Positions 8,532-18,443 are shown, numbered from the stretch's first letter. The stretch: DNA of 64,000 bases from Nocardia pneumoniae NBRC 100136 (GCF_000308755.1 NZ_BAGF01000040.1:186001-250000); one strand, 5' to 3'. Program-made: numbers and translations. Notes: generated by a model not told the origin, from the letters alone.

Positions 8532-9997
8532 TTCTTGGCCGCGGCGATGCCAGCTCGCCGTCCGTAGAAGCTGCCGTCGCCCAGCGACGCACCGCTGACA
8601 TAGCCGCCCGCGCAAAGACCGGAGGTGCATCGACCCGCCGCGAACAGACCCGCGATCGGCTCGCCGGAAACGTGCAGCACCCGGGAATCGAGGTCGGTGC
8701 GCAGTCCGCCGAGAGTGAAACCCGCGGTGCGGCCGCGCATGTCGAACGCCGCCAGCCGACCACGCAACGGGCGCACCCATTCCGTTTTCTTACCCAGCAG
8801 CGGGTCTCTTCCGTCGGCGGCGTGCAGGTTGTAGCACTCCACGGTCGACTGCAACGCCCGCCCCGGCAGGCCCATCTCGGCCTCCAGTTCGGCGACCGTC
8901 TCCGCCGCCCAAGTCGGCGGCTGACGGAAGAACGGCGTCGAGGTCTCGGTGGCCAGCGCCTCCTCGTAGGAGGCTTCGTCGATCACCAGATACGCCTGGT
9001 TGTCCTGCTGGATCAGCGTCGCCTGCCCGATCCGGCCGGGATAGGTGTCCTCGGGGATGTAGCGCTGGCCGCGTCCGTTGACCAGGATGCCGCGCGCCAA
9101 CAGCTGCGGGTCGCCGAAGAACGCCACCTCGGTGGCGTCCATGTGCGCCAGTTCCGCGCCGAGTGCCTGCGCCAGCCGGATGCCGATGCCGTCGTGTTCC
9201 TCGATCGCGGCGGCGGGTCTGCCGATCAGTCGCGGAGCGTATCGCTCGACCATCTCCTTGTGATAGGCGAAGCTGCCGGTGGCCAGGACGACGCCCCGCT
9301 CGGCGCGCACCGCGACCTCCTGTCCGTAGCGGCGGGCCAGCACTCCGACCACGCGATCGTCGTCGTCGACGATCAATCGCGCGATCCGCATGTCGTACTC
9401 GACGCCGACCCCGAGCGCCTCCGCGGTCTCGGCCAGCGGCTTCATCAGCATGTAGCCGCCGCTCTTCTGACCGGTGCGCTTGTCGGCCATGCGCGGGACA
9501 TGGCCGCGCGGAGCCGGTTCGGCGGTGGTGTTGAACGGCGCGGCGTTCTCTCCGCCGGAGTACATCAGTCCCTCGTCGTGCGGCGGCTCCCAGCCCGGCT
9601 CGCCCCAGAACGCCTCGCGGAACGGCACACCGCACGCGACCAGCCAGTTGTAGTGCTCCACGCTGCCGCGGCAATAATCGGCGATCTTCGCCTCGTCCGC
9701 GCCGGGACCCAGCGCGGCCAACAGGAAGGTCGCCATGTTCTCGGGCGTGTCCGGGAAACCGAGGGCCTGCTGCAACGGTGTGCCGCCGCCGAGGTAGATG
9801 AACCCGCCCGCCATCGCGGCCGCGCCGCCCCAACCGCCGGTGCGCTCCAGGATCAGCACCTCGGCACCCGCGCGGGCGGCCTCGATCGCCGCGCACACCC
9901 CGGCGATGCCGTAACCCGCGACGACCACGTCGGCTCGGTGGTCCCAGGTCGTGACGCGGCTGGCGCGCAGCGGGCGAATGCTGGTGGCATCGGACAT
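8528..9997 (-). CDS. FAD-dependent oxidoreductase, fumarate reductase/3-ketosteroid dehydrogenase-like
   Basis: 489 residues. The FAD-binding D-V-V-V-A-G-Y-G-I-A-G-V-C-A is near residue 24, with L-I-L-E-R-T about 20 residues on. A C-terminal substrate/FAD region ends in L-F-A-A-G-R-C-T-S-G and S-G-A-S-L-G-D-G-S-F-Y-G-R-R. It belongs to the flavoprotein family that dehydrogenates alkyl carbons next to carbonyls. It is a clear paralogue of the protein at 57341-58924, sharing I-Y-L-G-G-G-T-P, E-D-T-Y-P-G-R-I-G-Q-A and many others. It is preceded by a CMD-family gene with a 12-base gap and is the last enzyme before the TetR gene. The substrate is not identified. Confidence 0.87.
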   Translation of the reverse strand: MSDATSIRPLRASRVTTWDHRADVVVAGYGIAGVCAAIEAARAGAEVLILERTGGWGGAAAMAGGFIYLGGGTPLQQALGFPDTPENMATFLLAALGPGADEAKIADYCRGSVEHYNWLVACGVPFREAFWGEPGWEPPHDEGLMYSGGENAAPFNTTAEPAPRGHVPRMADKRTGQKSGGYMLMKPLAETAEALGVGVEYDMRIARLIVDDDDRVVGVLARRYGQEVAVRAERGVVLATGSFAYHKEMVERYAPRLIGRPAAAIEEHDGIGIRLAQALGAELAHMDATEVAFFGDPQLLARGILVNGRGQRYIPEDTYPGRIGQATLIQQDNQAYLVIDEASYEEALATETSTPFFRQPPTWAAETVAELEAEMGLPGRALQSTVECYNLHAADGRDPLLGKKTEWVRPLRGRLAAFDMRGRTAGFTLGGLRTDLDSRVLHVSGEPIAGLFAAGRCTSGLCAGGYVSGASLGDGSFYGRRAGIAAAKN

Positions 9998-10009
9998 GAT
10001 TCGGGTCCT

Positions 10010-10405
10010 TCACTGTTCGGACTGCTCGCGGGCGGCCTTCTTCTGCTGTGCGACTATCGTGCCGACCAGCAGGTCGAGTTTGGTGCCGTTCGGCCAACCC
10101 ACGTAGTGGCACAGGAACACCGCGACCTCGTGCAACTGCTCTTCGGTGAGTTCGCCGTTGCGCAGCGCGGCCCCGATCTGGATGCCCGCGGTGTCGATGG
10201 CGCCCTGCGCGGTCAACGCGCCGAGCAGCAGCAGCCTGCGGTCGCGAATGGTGAGCCCCGGACGCGACCAGATGTCGGCGAAGAGGTGGTCGGCCGTGAC
10301 GGCGAAATGGGCGCCGGGGTAGTCCTGGAATTCGGTGCCGTACACCTCGGCCATCTTGGCCAGTCCGCGCTGCCGCACGGTGTCGGCGGAACCGTTGTCG
10401 CTCAT
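10010..10405 (-). CDS. Carboxymuconolactone decarboxylase (CMD) family protein
   Basis: 131 residues of all-helical CMD type, with D-Y-P-G-A-H-F at about 30 and the core helix G-A-L-T-A-Q-G-A-I-D-T-A near 70. It has no C-x-x-C, so it is not an AhpD-type peroxidase. It is closer to gamma-carboxymuconolactone decarboxylase and resembles mycobacterial Rv0771 from memory. Its ATG overlaps the stop of the upstream HIBADH-like gene (ATGA), so it is co-translated in the aldehyde dehydrogenase operon. Confidence 0.88.
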   Translation of the reverse strand: MSDNGSADTVRQRGLAKMAEVYGTEFQDYPGAHFAVTADHLFADIWSRPGLTIRDRRLLLLGALTAQGAIDTAGIQIGAALRNGELTEEQLHEVAVFLCHYVGWPNGTKLDLLVGTIVAQQKKAAREQSEQ

Positions 10406-11277
10406 GATGGATGCCTTTCCGATGATGTGCCCGTACCGACGCCGAGTCCCGGTCCGAGCCGGTCGAGGGCGAGTTCGGCCAGCGGCAGCGCGGTGCCGAG
10501 CCGTTCGCCGAGTTCCAGGGCCAGTCCGAGGTCCTTCTCGCCGAGATCGCGCACGTGCCGCAGGATCGGCAGCCAGGCGTCGCCGTCCTCGATCGGCGCG
10601 GTGGAATCGCGCAGCATGATGGCGCCCGGGCCGCCGGTGACCGCGTCGGAATGCCGCACCACCTTGCCGAGCGCGGTGATGTCCAGGCCCGCCGACTCCG
10701 CAAGGCGCTGCGCCTCGGCGGCGGCGGCGAAGGAGACGAAATGCAAGAGATTGCGCGCCAATTTCATTCGCGTGCCCGCGCCGACCGGCCCGGCGTGCAC
10801 GATGAGATCGGCGAAGCAGCCGAACGGTTCGCGCACCCGCTCGAACGCCGCCGCGCTGCCACCCACCATGACCGCGAGCGCGCCGCGGGCGGCGCCGGGC
10901 GCTCCTCCGCTGACCGGCGCGTCCACGAGTTCGACGCCGCGTTCAGCGCAGACCGCCGCGAGCTCCTCGGCGGTGTCGTCGCTGATCGTCGAGTGCACGG
11001 CCACCACGGTTCCGGCCGCTGCGGTCCGCAGCACTCCATCGGGACCAGTGACCACCTCGCGGACCTGCGCGTCGTTCACGACGGTGATCGAGATGATCGC
11101 GGCCTGCTCGGCCAACTCGGCGGGGGAGATGGCCGCCGCCGCCCCGGCTTCGGTGCAGCGCACGACCGCCTCCGGGCGGACATCGCACACCACGAGCCCA
11201 CCCGGCCAGCCCAAAAGACGGTGGGCCATCGGCGCACCCATATTGCCGAGGCCGAGAAATCCGACGCGCTCGCTCAT
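10402..11277 (-). CDS. NAD(P)-dependent beta-hydroxyacid dehydrogenase (HIBADH-like)
   Basis: 291 residues from the ATG at 11277 (M-S-E-R-V-G-F-L-G-L-G-N-M-G). This opens with the Rossmann G-x-G-x-x-G and the family's G-F-I-G-L-G-x-M-G signature. The substrate motif D-A-P-V-S-G-G follows near 115 and the catalytic-Lys helix (G-T-R-M-K-L-A-R-N) near 165. It reversibly oxidises a 3-hydroxyacid such as 3-hydroxyisobutyrate. A longer frame reaches 11385, but its extra residues do not resemble the family. It is coupled by ATGA to the CMD gene, and mycobacterial Rv0770 occupies the equivalent place. Confidence 0.9.
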   Translation of the reverse strand: MSERVGFLGLGNMGAPMAHRLLGWPGGLVVCDVRPEAVVRCTEAGAAAAISPAELAEQAAIISITVVNDAQVREVVTGPDGVLRTAAAGTVVAVHSTISDDTAEELAAVCAERGVELVDAPVSGGAPGAARGALAVMVGGSAAAFERVREPFGCFADLIVHAGPVGAGTRMKLARNLLHFVSFAAAAEAQRLAESAGLDITALGKVVRHSDAVTGGPGAIMLRDSTAPIEDGDAWLPILRHVRDLGEKDLGLALELGERLGTALPLAELALDRLGPGLGVGTGTSSERHPS

Positions 11278-11353
11278 GCCTGCACCTCGCTGACGCTCGG
11301 CTCCGGCACGAGTGAGTGCTCGGCTGTGTCGATGGTTCGCTCGCTGCGCTCCC

Positions 11354-12106
11354 TCATGACCGCACGATCTGTCCGCCGTCGACATTGAAGATCTGCCCGG
11401 TGACCCAGCTCGCCTCGTCCGACAGCAGGAACAGGCAGGCGCCGACGAGATCCTGCGGAGTGCCGATCCGCTTGAGCGGCAGGCGTTTGACGATGTCGTC
11501 GACGATCACGTCGGGGGTCACCGATTTGGTGGCGTCGGTGTCGATCGGGCCCGGCGCGATGGCGTTGATCCGGATGTTGGATCCGCCGAGTTCGAACGCC
11601 AGCTGCTGGGTCAATCCGTTGACGCCGACCTTCGCCAGGCCGTAGAAGCTGGAATACAGCCATGCGGCGGTGGACGATTGGTTGACGATCGATCCGCCGC
11701 CGCGCTTGGACATGTGCGGCCAGACGGCGCGGGTCATGTTCAGCGCGCCGTCCATGTTCACGCTCATGAACGTCCTGTAGTAGTCCCACGGCACGGTGAG
11801 CAGCAGATTCAGCTTCATCTCGCCGTAGATCGCGGCGTTGTTCACCAAGTGGTCGATGCCGCCGAACTCGGCGGCGGCGAAATCGGCCAGCGCGGTGGCC
11901 GATTCCGGATCGGACACGTCGAGGAGCCCGAACACCGCGGTGCCGCCGTCGGCGACGATCTTCTCGACCACCGCGGCACCGCCGTCGGCGTTCTTGTCCG
12001 CTACGACGACGCTCGCGCCCTCGGCGGCCAGCGCCTGCGCGTAGGCCGCGCCGATCCCTTGGGCGGCGCCGGTGACGATGGCGGATCTTCCCGTGAAACG
12101 GGCCAT
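11354..12106 (-). CDS. SDR-family oxidoreductase
   Basis: 250 residues, classical SDR: cofactor motif T-G-A-A-Q-G-I-G at 12-19, N-N-A-A near 90, catalytic Ser in Q-S-S-T near 142 and Y-G-L-A-K near 154. A C-terminal V-D-G-G is also present. D-K-N after the second strand (an acidic residue) favours NAD(H). It lies in the aldehyde dehydrogenase operon with a 37-base upstream gap. By position and type it matches mycobacterial Rv0769. The likely reaction is oxidation or reduction of a hydroxy/keto intermediate. Confidence 0.9.
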   Translation of the reverse strand: MARFTGRSAIVTGAAQGIGAAYAQALAAEGASVVVADKNADGGAAVVEKIVADGGTAVFGLLDVSDPESATALADFAAAEFGGIDHLVNNAAIYGEMKLNLLLTVPWDYYRTFMSVNMDGALNMTRAVWPHMSKRGGGSIVNQSSTAAWLYSSFYGLAKVGVNGLTQQLAFELGGSNIRINAIAPGPIDTDATKSVTPDVIVDDIVKRLPLKRIGTPQDLVGACLFLLSDEASWVTGQIFNVDGGQIVRS

Positions 12107-12143
12107 GGAGTTCAGCTCCTCTGTGTTGTCCGGCAGGGACGGT

Positions 12144-13613
12144 TCATCCGGCGGTGGCGATCAATTTGGTTTCCAGGTATTCCTCGAATCCGGCGACGCC
12201 CATCTCGCGGCCGATGCCGGATTGCTTGTAGCCGCCGAACGGGGCGTCGGCGGAATACCAGACGCCGCCGTTGACGCTCAAGGTCCCGGTGCGCACGCCT
12301 TCGGTGACGCGTCGGATGCGTTCGGCGTCGGTACCCCACACCGAGCCGGAGAGGCCGTAGGGGGAGTCGTTGGCGATGCGGACGGCGTCCTCGTCACCGT
12401 CGTGCGGGATGATCACCAGCACCGGGCCGAAGATCTCCTCGCGCGCGACCGTCGCGGTGTTGGGCACGTCCGCGATCAAGGTGGGTTCGATGAAGAACCC
12501 GCGCTCGCGCTGAGCCGGGCGGCCGCCGCCGACCACGATCCGCCCGCCCTCGGCGCGGGCGATATCGAGATAGCGTTCGACCCTGGCGCGCTGGTGTTCG
12601 GAGATGAGTGGGCCGCAGACGGTGCGCGGGTCGGCGGGGTCGCCCGGCGGGATCGCGCCGAGGGTGGCCGCGGCGGCCTGCACGGCCCGGTCGTAGGCGG
12701 CGCGCGGGACCAGCAGGCGAGTCGTGAGCGCACATCCCTGCCCGGCGTGCACGCACACCGAGAACGCCGCCACCGAGCAGGCGGCCGCGATATCGGCGTC
12801 GTCGAGCACGATGAACGCCGACTTGCCGCCGAGCTCCAGAAACGCCTTCTTCAGTGTCGTCGCGGCGCCGGTCATGACGGCGCGGCCGGTGGCCGTGGAG
12901 CCGGTGAAGCTGATCATGTCGACGCGCGGGTCCTCGGTGAGCCGCGCGCCGAGCGCGTGGTCGGCGGAGGTCACGATGTTCACCACGCCGGGTGGGATGT
13001 CGGTCTCCTCGGCGATGATCGCCCCGACCGCCGCCGCGCACCACGGGGTGTCCGGGGCGGGCTTGAGCACCACGGTGTTCCCCGCCGCGAGCGCGGGGCC
13101 CAGTTTGGCGAAATTGATCTGGTGCGGGAAGTTCCACGGCGTGATCGCCCCGACCACGCCGACCGGCTCGCGCCGCAGCACGCGACGGGTCTTGATGCCC
13201 ATCGGCTCGGCCACACCCAAATCGGTTTCCCACGCATAGGTTTCGGCGAGCCCGGCCGCGTAGCCCAGGTCGGCGACCGGGCCTTCCAACTGCGGTCCGC
13301 TGGTGAGCATGGCCGGTGCGCCCGCCTCGGCGATGGTGAGCTCGCGCAGTTCCTCGACGTGTGATTGCAGCGCGTCCCGTAACTGTTCGAGGCAGCGGGC
13401 GCGGAAGGCGTGGTCGCGCGACCAGTCGGTGGTGTCGAACGCGGTGCGCGCGGCATCGATGGCCGCGTCGAGATCGTTCGCGTTCGCGTTCGCGGCGTGG
13501 CCGAGGATCTCCTCGGTCGCGGGGTTCACCGTCGCGAAGACTCCGTCGGCGCCCTCGACCAGCTTGCCGCCGATCAGCAGGCGAGATCCGTCGGCGGGCA
13601 GGAGGCTGTTCAT
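12144..13613 (-). CDS. Aldehyde dehydrogenase (AldA-like)
   Basis: 489 residues of the NAD(P)-dependent aldehyde dehydrogenase superfamily: P-W-N-F-P (about 150), G-S-T-A-T-G (about 230), E-L-G-G-K-S (about 252) and the catalytic Cys in H-A-G-Q-G-C (about 285). E-E-I-F-G-P is near 385. The ATG at 13613 has a GGAG site. An upstream in-frame extension to 13691 would start within the promoter. It is the first gene of a five-gene minus-strand operon and has a strong promoter with an operator just downstream of the predicted start site. Its arrangement opposite a P450 matches the mycobacterial cyp123/aldA locus. Confidence 0.92.
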   Translation of the reverse strand: MNSLLPADGSRLLIGGKLVEGADGVFATVNPATEEILGHAANANANDLDAAIDAARTAFDTTDWSRDHAFRARCLEQLRDALQSHVEELRELTIAEAGAPAMLTSGPQLEGPVADLGYAAGLAETYAWETDLGVAEPMGIKTRRVLRREPVGVVGAITPWNFPHQINFAKLGPALAAGNTVVLKPAPDTPWCAAAVGAIIAEETDIPPGVVNIVTSADHALGARLTEDPRVDMISFTGSTATGRAVMTGAATTLKKAFLELGGKSAFIVLDDADIAAACSVAAFSVCVHAGQGCALTTRLLVPRAAYDRAVQAAAATLGAIPPGDPADPRTVCGPLISEHQRARVERYLDIARAEGGRIVVGGGRPAQRERGFFIEPTLIADVPNTATVAREEIFGPVLVIIPHDGDEDAVRIANDSPYGLSGSVWGTDAERIRRVTEGVRTGTLSVNGGVWYSADAPFGGYKQSGIGREMGVAGFEEYLETKLIATAG

Positions 13614-13629
13614 GACCTGGCTCCGATCC

Positions 13630-13678
13630 TGTCTGGACAAGTGTACGGAATATAGTCTCGGCCTGTCGGCAGTGACAA
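13630..13678 (-). promoter_or_regulatory. Aldehyde dehydrogenase operon promoter and TetR operator
   Basis: On the minus strand, -35 TTGTCA (13678-13673), an 18-base spacer and -10 TATATT (13654-13649) match the consensus at 5 of 6 positions each. The palindrome TGTCTGGACA (13630-13639) lies just after the predicted start site, the usual place for repressor binding. Confidence 0.65.
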
Positions 13679-13794
13679 TAACAGGTTCCAACTGATCATT
13701 CTCACCGAGGTTCGAGCCGGGGGTTGCCGATCTGCTGTGGTTTCTCGGTTTCGCGCATTCCGATGCGCGATAGTCGAGGTGTCGCGCCGAAAGA

Positions 13795-13831
13795 TTGTCG
13801 GGGTAACGAGGCGATGGTAGTGTCCAGACAC
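13795..13831 (+). promoter_or_regulatory. P450 operon promoter and TetR operator
   Basis: -35 TTGTCG (13795-13800), a 17-base spacer and -10 TAGTGT (13818-13823). The operator GTGTCCAGACAC (13820-13831) has perfect 5-base arms and overlaps the -10. An ATG begins one base after the operator, as in the TetR gene, so the transcript probably starts at that ATG. Confidence 0.6.
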
Positions 13832-13903
13832 ATGTCCAGCTATCTGTCTCCGGACTTTGGCATCCAGCGGAACCTGTTACCGAATTCGGAGGGCGGCCGA
13901 TGA
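13832..13903 (+). CDS. Putative 23-residue leader peptide of the P450 operon
   Basis: The ORF reads MSSYLSPDFGIQRNLLPNS and then EGGR. It starts at the predicted transcription start and its TGA overlaps the P450 ATG (ATGA). The 21 bases ending in its ATG-TCC are nearly the same as those ending in the TetR gene's ATG-TCC. This suggests a common leaderless start, with translation then coupled into the P450. A P450-only start at 13900 with its GGAGGG site would also work. No homology is recognised, and the ORF could be non-functional. Confidence 0.4.
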   Translation: MSSYLSPDFGIQRNLLPNSEGGR

Positions 13904-15101
13904 CGGCGGCAGTGCAGCCGGTGACGTTCGATCCATACGACTACCGGTTCCACGAGGACCCGTATCCGACCTACCGGCGGCTGCGGGAGGAGGCGCCGCT
14001 GTATCACAACCCGGACCTGGATTTCTGGGCGCTGTCGCGGCACGCGGACGTGACCGGAGCGTTTCGCGACAGCGCGCGGTTGTCGAGTGCGAACGGCGTC
14101 TCGCTGGATCCGGCGGCATGGGGTCCGCACGCGCATCGGGTGATGTCGTTTCTGGCGATGGACGATCCGCGGCATATGCGGATGCGGCGGCTGGTCTACA
14201 AGGGCTTCACGCCGAAGCGGGTCGCGGAGATGGAGGACCGCATCCGGGAGTTGACGCTGTCGTACTTGGAACCGGCGCTGGCGGCCGGGACGTTCGATTG
14301 GATCGACCAGGTCGCGGGCAAGCTGCCGATGGACGTGATCTCCGAGCTGATGGGCGTGCCGGAGACCGACCGCGCGGAGATCCGCAGGCTGGCCGATCTG
14401 GTCGTGCACCGTGAGGACGGCGTGCTCGATATCCCGCTGGCCGCGGCGGAATCATCCATGAAACTCCTGGGCTACTACACCGAGATGGTGGCCGAGCGGC
14501 GACGTGCGCCACGCGAGGATCTGACTTCGGCGCTGCTGGACGCCGAGATCGACGGCGACCGGTTGTCCGACGAGGAGATCATCGGATTCCTGTTCTTGAT
14601 GGTGGTGGCCGGGAACGAGACCACGACGAAACTGCTGGGCAATGCCTTGTATTGGGGTGGGCGGAATCCGGGGGAGTACGCGAAGGTGGTCGCCGATCCG
14701 GATCTGGTCTCCGACTGGGTGGAAGAGACGCTGCGCTATGACACCTCCAGCCAGATAATCGCGCGCACCGCGACGGAGGACCTCGCCTATCACGACGGTT
14801 CCATTCCGGCTGGCGCCAAGGTGCTGCTGCTGATCGGCTCGGCCAACCGCGATCCCGAAGTATTCGACGACGGCGACAGCTTCCGCATCGATCGGGCCGA
14901 CAAATCCGGACTGGCCAGTTTCGGTGCGGGCGTGCACTTCTGCCTCGGCGCGCATCTGGCGCGGCTGGAGGCGGGCGTCGCCTTGCGCGAGTTCGCCTCG
15001 CGAGTGCGCTCCTACGGCGTGCTGGAGTCCGGCATCGCGCGCGTGCATTCCTCGAACGTGCGCGGTTTCGCGCACCTTCCGATCGCCGTGGAGGTCCGAT
15101 A

Positions 15102-15102
<1 letters not shown>
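13900..15102 (+). CDS. Cytochrome P450 (CYP123-like by context)
   Basis: 400 residues, the normal bacterial soluble P450 length. I-helix oxygen-activation motif V-V-A-G-N-E-T-T (about 236), K-helix E-E-T-L-R-Y (about 283), and heme-binding F-G-A-G-V-H-F-C-L-G-A-H-L-A with the Cys ligand near 348. It hydroxylates a hydrophobic substrate using electrons from the ferredoxin encoded two genes downstream. The ATG has a GGAGGG site. It overlaps the SDR stop-to-start by one base. The P450-SDR-ferredoxin order opposite an aldA-type operon resembles the mycobacterial cyp123 region, but no cyp51-like gene is present. Confidence 0.93.
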
Positions 15103-16111
<1,009 letters not shown>

Positions 16112-16174
16112 ACGAGAATCTCCGCTCTCGGCGGGTAGGCACGCGCCGCCGGGGCGAATACCATGGACGAAAAC

Positions 16175-16188
16175 CGGAACGTGTTCTA
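16175..16188 (+). promoter_or_regulatory. KstR-like box upstream of second aldehyde dehydrogenase
   Basis: CGGAACGTGTTCTA fits the mycobacterial KstR palindrome T-N2-AAC-N2-GTT-N2-A at every fixed position except the first T. It lies 62 bases before the ATG of the gene at 16250. The region 16112-16249 has no other gene. KstR is the cholesterol-catabolism repressor in mycobacteria and rhodococci. No KstR gene is in this window. Confidence 0.5.
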
Positions 16189-16249
16189 ATTTAGGTCCGG
16201 TATCCGGCCCGGCACCTGCGGCGATGCCCGACGTCATGGAGAAGACCCG

Positions 16250-17842
16250 ATGAGCACAGCACACACCGAGAAGGCGGCGGGCGCCGTGCCCGCCAGGATC
16301 ACCGGGGAGCTGATCGAGCGGCTGACCGGCCTGGTCGCCGCCGACGGTAGCGCGGCGGCGTTCCCGATGACGGAGGTCTACACCGGCGCGCCGGTCGGCG
16401 AGCTGCCGCAGTCGACACCGCGGGACGTACTGGCCGCGTGCGCGAACGCCCGTGCCGCGCAGGCCGCATGGGCCGCGCTGCCGCTGCGGGAGCGTTTGCG
16501 CGTTTTCGAACGAGCCCACGAATTGATCCTGCGCGACGTGGAGACCATCGCCGACCTCATCCAGATCGGCTGCGGCAAGACCCGCCGCATGGCCGTCGAG
16601 GAATCCTGCGACGTGCCGATGGTGATCAGTCACTACCTGAAGACCGCGCGCCGCGTGCTGCGGCCGAAACGGCGCGGCGGTCCGATGCCGCTGCTGACCA
16701 CCTCGACCGAGGAGCATCGCCCGAAAGGCCTCGTCGCGGTGATCGCCCCGTGGAACTTCCCCTTCGCCATCGCCCTGTCCGACGCCGTGCCCGCGCTCAT
16801 GGCGGGCAACGGCGTCGTGCTCAAGCCGGACAACAAGACCGCGCTGTGCGTGCTCTTCGGCGTCGAGCTGCTGCACCGCGCCGGACTGCCGCGCGGACTC
16901 GCACAGGTGGTGTGCGGGGAGGGACCCGACATCGGGCCGACCCTGATCGACAACGTCGATTTCGTCATGTTCACCGGTTCCACCGCCACCGGCCGGATCG
17001 TCGGCGAACAGGCCGGACGCAATCTCATCGGGTGCAGCCTGGAACTCGGCGGCAAGAACCCGATGATCGTGCTCGCCGACGCGAACCTGGACGAGGTGAT
17101 CCCCGGCGCGGTGTTCGCGGCGTTCGCCAACTCCGGGCAGGCGTGCATGCACATCGAACGGATCTATGCGCACCGCGACATCCACGACGAGTTCCTGCGC
17201 CGATTGGTCGCGGCCGCAGCGGAATTGAACGGCAAGATCGGGGCCGCCTACGACTACACACCGGAGTTCGGCTCCCTCGTCTCCCCGCAACACCTCGAAC
17301 GGGTCGCCGCCCACGTCGAAGACGCCCGCGCCAAAGGCGCCACCGTGCACGTCGGCGGTAAAGTGCGCCCTGACATCGGCCCCGCCTTCTACGAAGCCAC
17401 CGTGCTGACCGGTGTGACACCCGAGATGACCCACGCGACGCTGGAAACCTTCGGCCCGGTCGTCACCGTATATCCGTTCTCCGACGAGCAGGAGGCGGTC
17501 CGCCTCGCCAACGCCACCGACTACGGCTTGAACGCCAGCGTCTGGAGCCGCGACCTGGCACACGCCAACCGCATCGCCGCCCAGTTGCAGGCGGGCAATA
17601 TCAACATCAACGACGGCTTCGTCGCAACCTACGCCGCCAAAGCCACGCCGTCGGGCGGGGTCAAGCAGTCCGGCGTCGGCACCCGCCACGGCGACCAGGG
17701 CCTGCTGAAATACACCGACACCGTGAACGTCGGCGTGCTGAAGAAGCAGGTGCTCGCGGCACGGGCGGGTCAGCCCTACGACAAGCAGCTGAAGACGACG
17801 CTGATGTCGCTGCGACTCATGCGCCGAACCAGATTGCGCTGA
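16250..17842 (+). CDS. Aldehyde dehydrogenase, succinate-semialdehyde dehydrogenase-like
   Basis: 530 residues. P-W-N-F-P-F near 167, G-S-T-A-T-G near 243, E-L-G-G-K-N near 266 and catalytic Cys in N-S-G-Q-A-C near 301. E-T-F-G-P-V-V is near 398 and the end is basic. The GQAC and E-L-G-G-K-N-P forms are those of the succinate-semialdehyde dehydrogenase group with a longer C-terminus. It is preceded by a KstR-like box, which suggests lipid or steroid catabolic control distinct from the TetR regulon next door. Confidence 0.9.
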   Translation: MSTAHTEKAAGAVPARITGELIERLTGLVAADGSAAAFPMTEVYTGAPVGELPQSTPRDVLAACANARAAQAAWAALPLRERLRVFERAHELILRDVETIADLIQIGCGKTRRMAVEESCDVPMVISHYLKTARRVLRPKRRGGPMPLLTTSTEEHRPKGLVAVIAPWNFPFAIALSDAVPALMAGNGVVLKPDNKTALCVLFGVELLHRAGLPRGLAQVVCGEGPDIGPTLIDNVDFVMFTGSTATGRIVGEQAGRNLIGCSLELGGKNPMIVLADANLDEVIPGAVFAAFANSGQACMHIERIYAHRDIHDEFLRRLVAAAAELNGKIGAAYDYTPEFGSLVSPQHLERVAAHVEDARAKGATVHVGGKVRPDIGPAFYEATVLTGVTPEMTHATLETFGPVVTVYPFSDEQEAVRLANATDYGLNASVWSRDLAHANRIAAQLQAGNININDGFVATYAAKATPSGGVKQSGVGTRHGDQGLLKYTDTVNVGVLKKQVLAARAGQPYDKQLKTTLMSLRLMRRTRLR

Positions 17843-17875
17843 GCGCGGTTCGCAACACCGCACCGACGACGACCG

Positions 17876-17914
17876 CCCACCCGGACGATCCGGTACCGTG
17901 GCCGTCGGGGTGGG
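17876..17914. terminator. Stem-loop after aldehyde dehydrogenase
   Basis: CCCACCCGGAC (17876-17886) pairs with GTCGGGGTGGG (17904-17914) with one mismatch and a 17-base loop. It lies 34 bases after the stop. There is no T-run, which is normal for many actinomycete terminators. Confidence 0.4.
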
Positions 17915-17946
17915 TCGACGATCAAGAATGGGCAGGTCCGATACGA

Positions 17947-18432
17947 ATGAGCCTTCGAGACGTACCGCTACGCACGTTGTCCGGTGAGCCGACCACGCTG
18001 GCCGAGCTGGTCGGCGACAACGCCGTCCTGCTGGTCAACGTGGCCTCGAAATGCGGCCTGACACCGCAGTATTCCGGCCTGGTCGAACTGCACCGGTCGT
18101 TCGGCCCCCGCGGCTTGCGCGTGGTCGGCGTGCCCTGCAACCAATTCATGGGCCAGGAGCCGGGCACCGCGGAGGAGATCCAGCAGTTCTGCTCCACCAC
18201 GTACGGCGTGGACTTCCCGCTGCTCGAGAAGACCGACGTCAACGGCGAAAACCGGCACGCGTTGTACCGGACCCTGGTGGAATCCGCCGACGCCGACGGC
18301 AACGCCGGTGATATCCAGTGGAACTTCGAGAAGTTCCTCATCGACCGCGATGGAAAGGTAGCGGGCCGCTTCCGCCCGACCGTGACGCCGGAGTCGCCCG
18401 CACTGGTCGCGGCGATCGAAGCCGTTCTCTGA
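17947..18432 (+). CDS. Glutathione peroxidase family (Cys type, probably thioredoxin-linked)
   Basis: 161 residues. Catalytic tetrad visible: Cys36 in N-V-A-S-K-C-G, Gln66 in C-N-Q-F, and Trp125-Asn126 in Q-W-N-F-E-K-F. Cys82 in Q-Q-F-C-S-T-T-Y sits where Cys-type GPx enzymes carry their resolving cysteine. Thioredoxin is therefore the expected reductant and glutathione is unlikely, as actinomycetes make mycothiol. It detoxifies hydroperoxides. It ends 11 bases before the convergent methyltransferase gene. Confidence 0.93.
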   Translation: MSLRDVPLRTLSGEPTTLAELVGDNAVLLVNVASKCGLTPQYSGLVELHRSFGPRGLRVVGVPCNQFMGQEPGTAEEIQQFCSTTYGVDFPLLEKTDVNGENRHALYRTLVESADADGNAGDIQWNFEKFLIDRDGKVAGRFRPTVTPESPALVAAIEAVL

Positions 18433-18443
18433 GACAGGAATCG

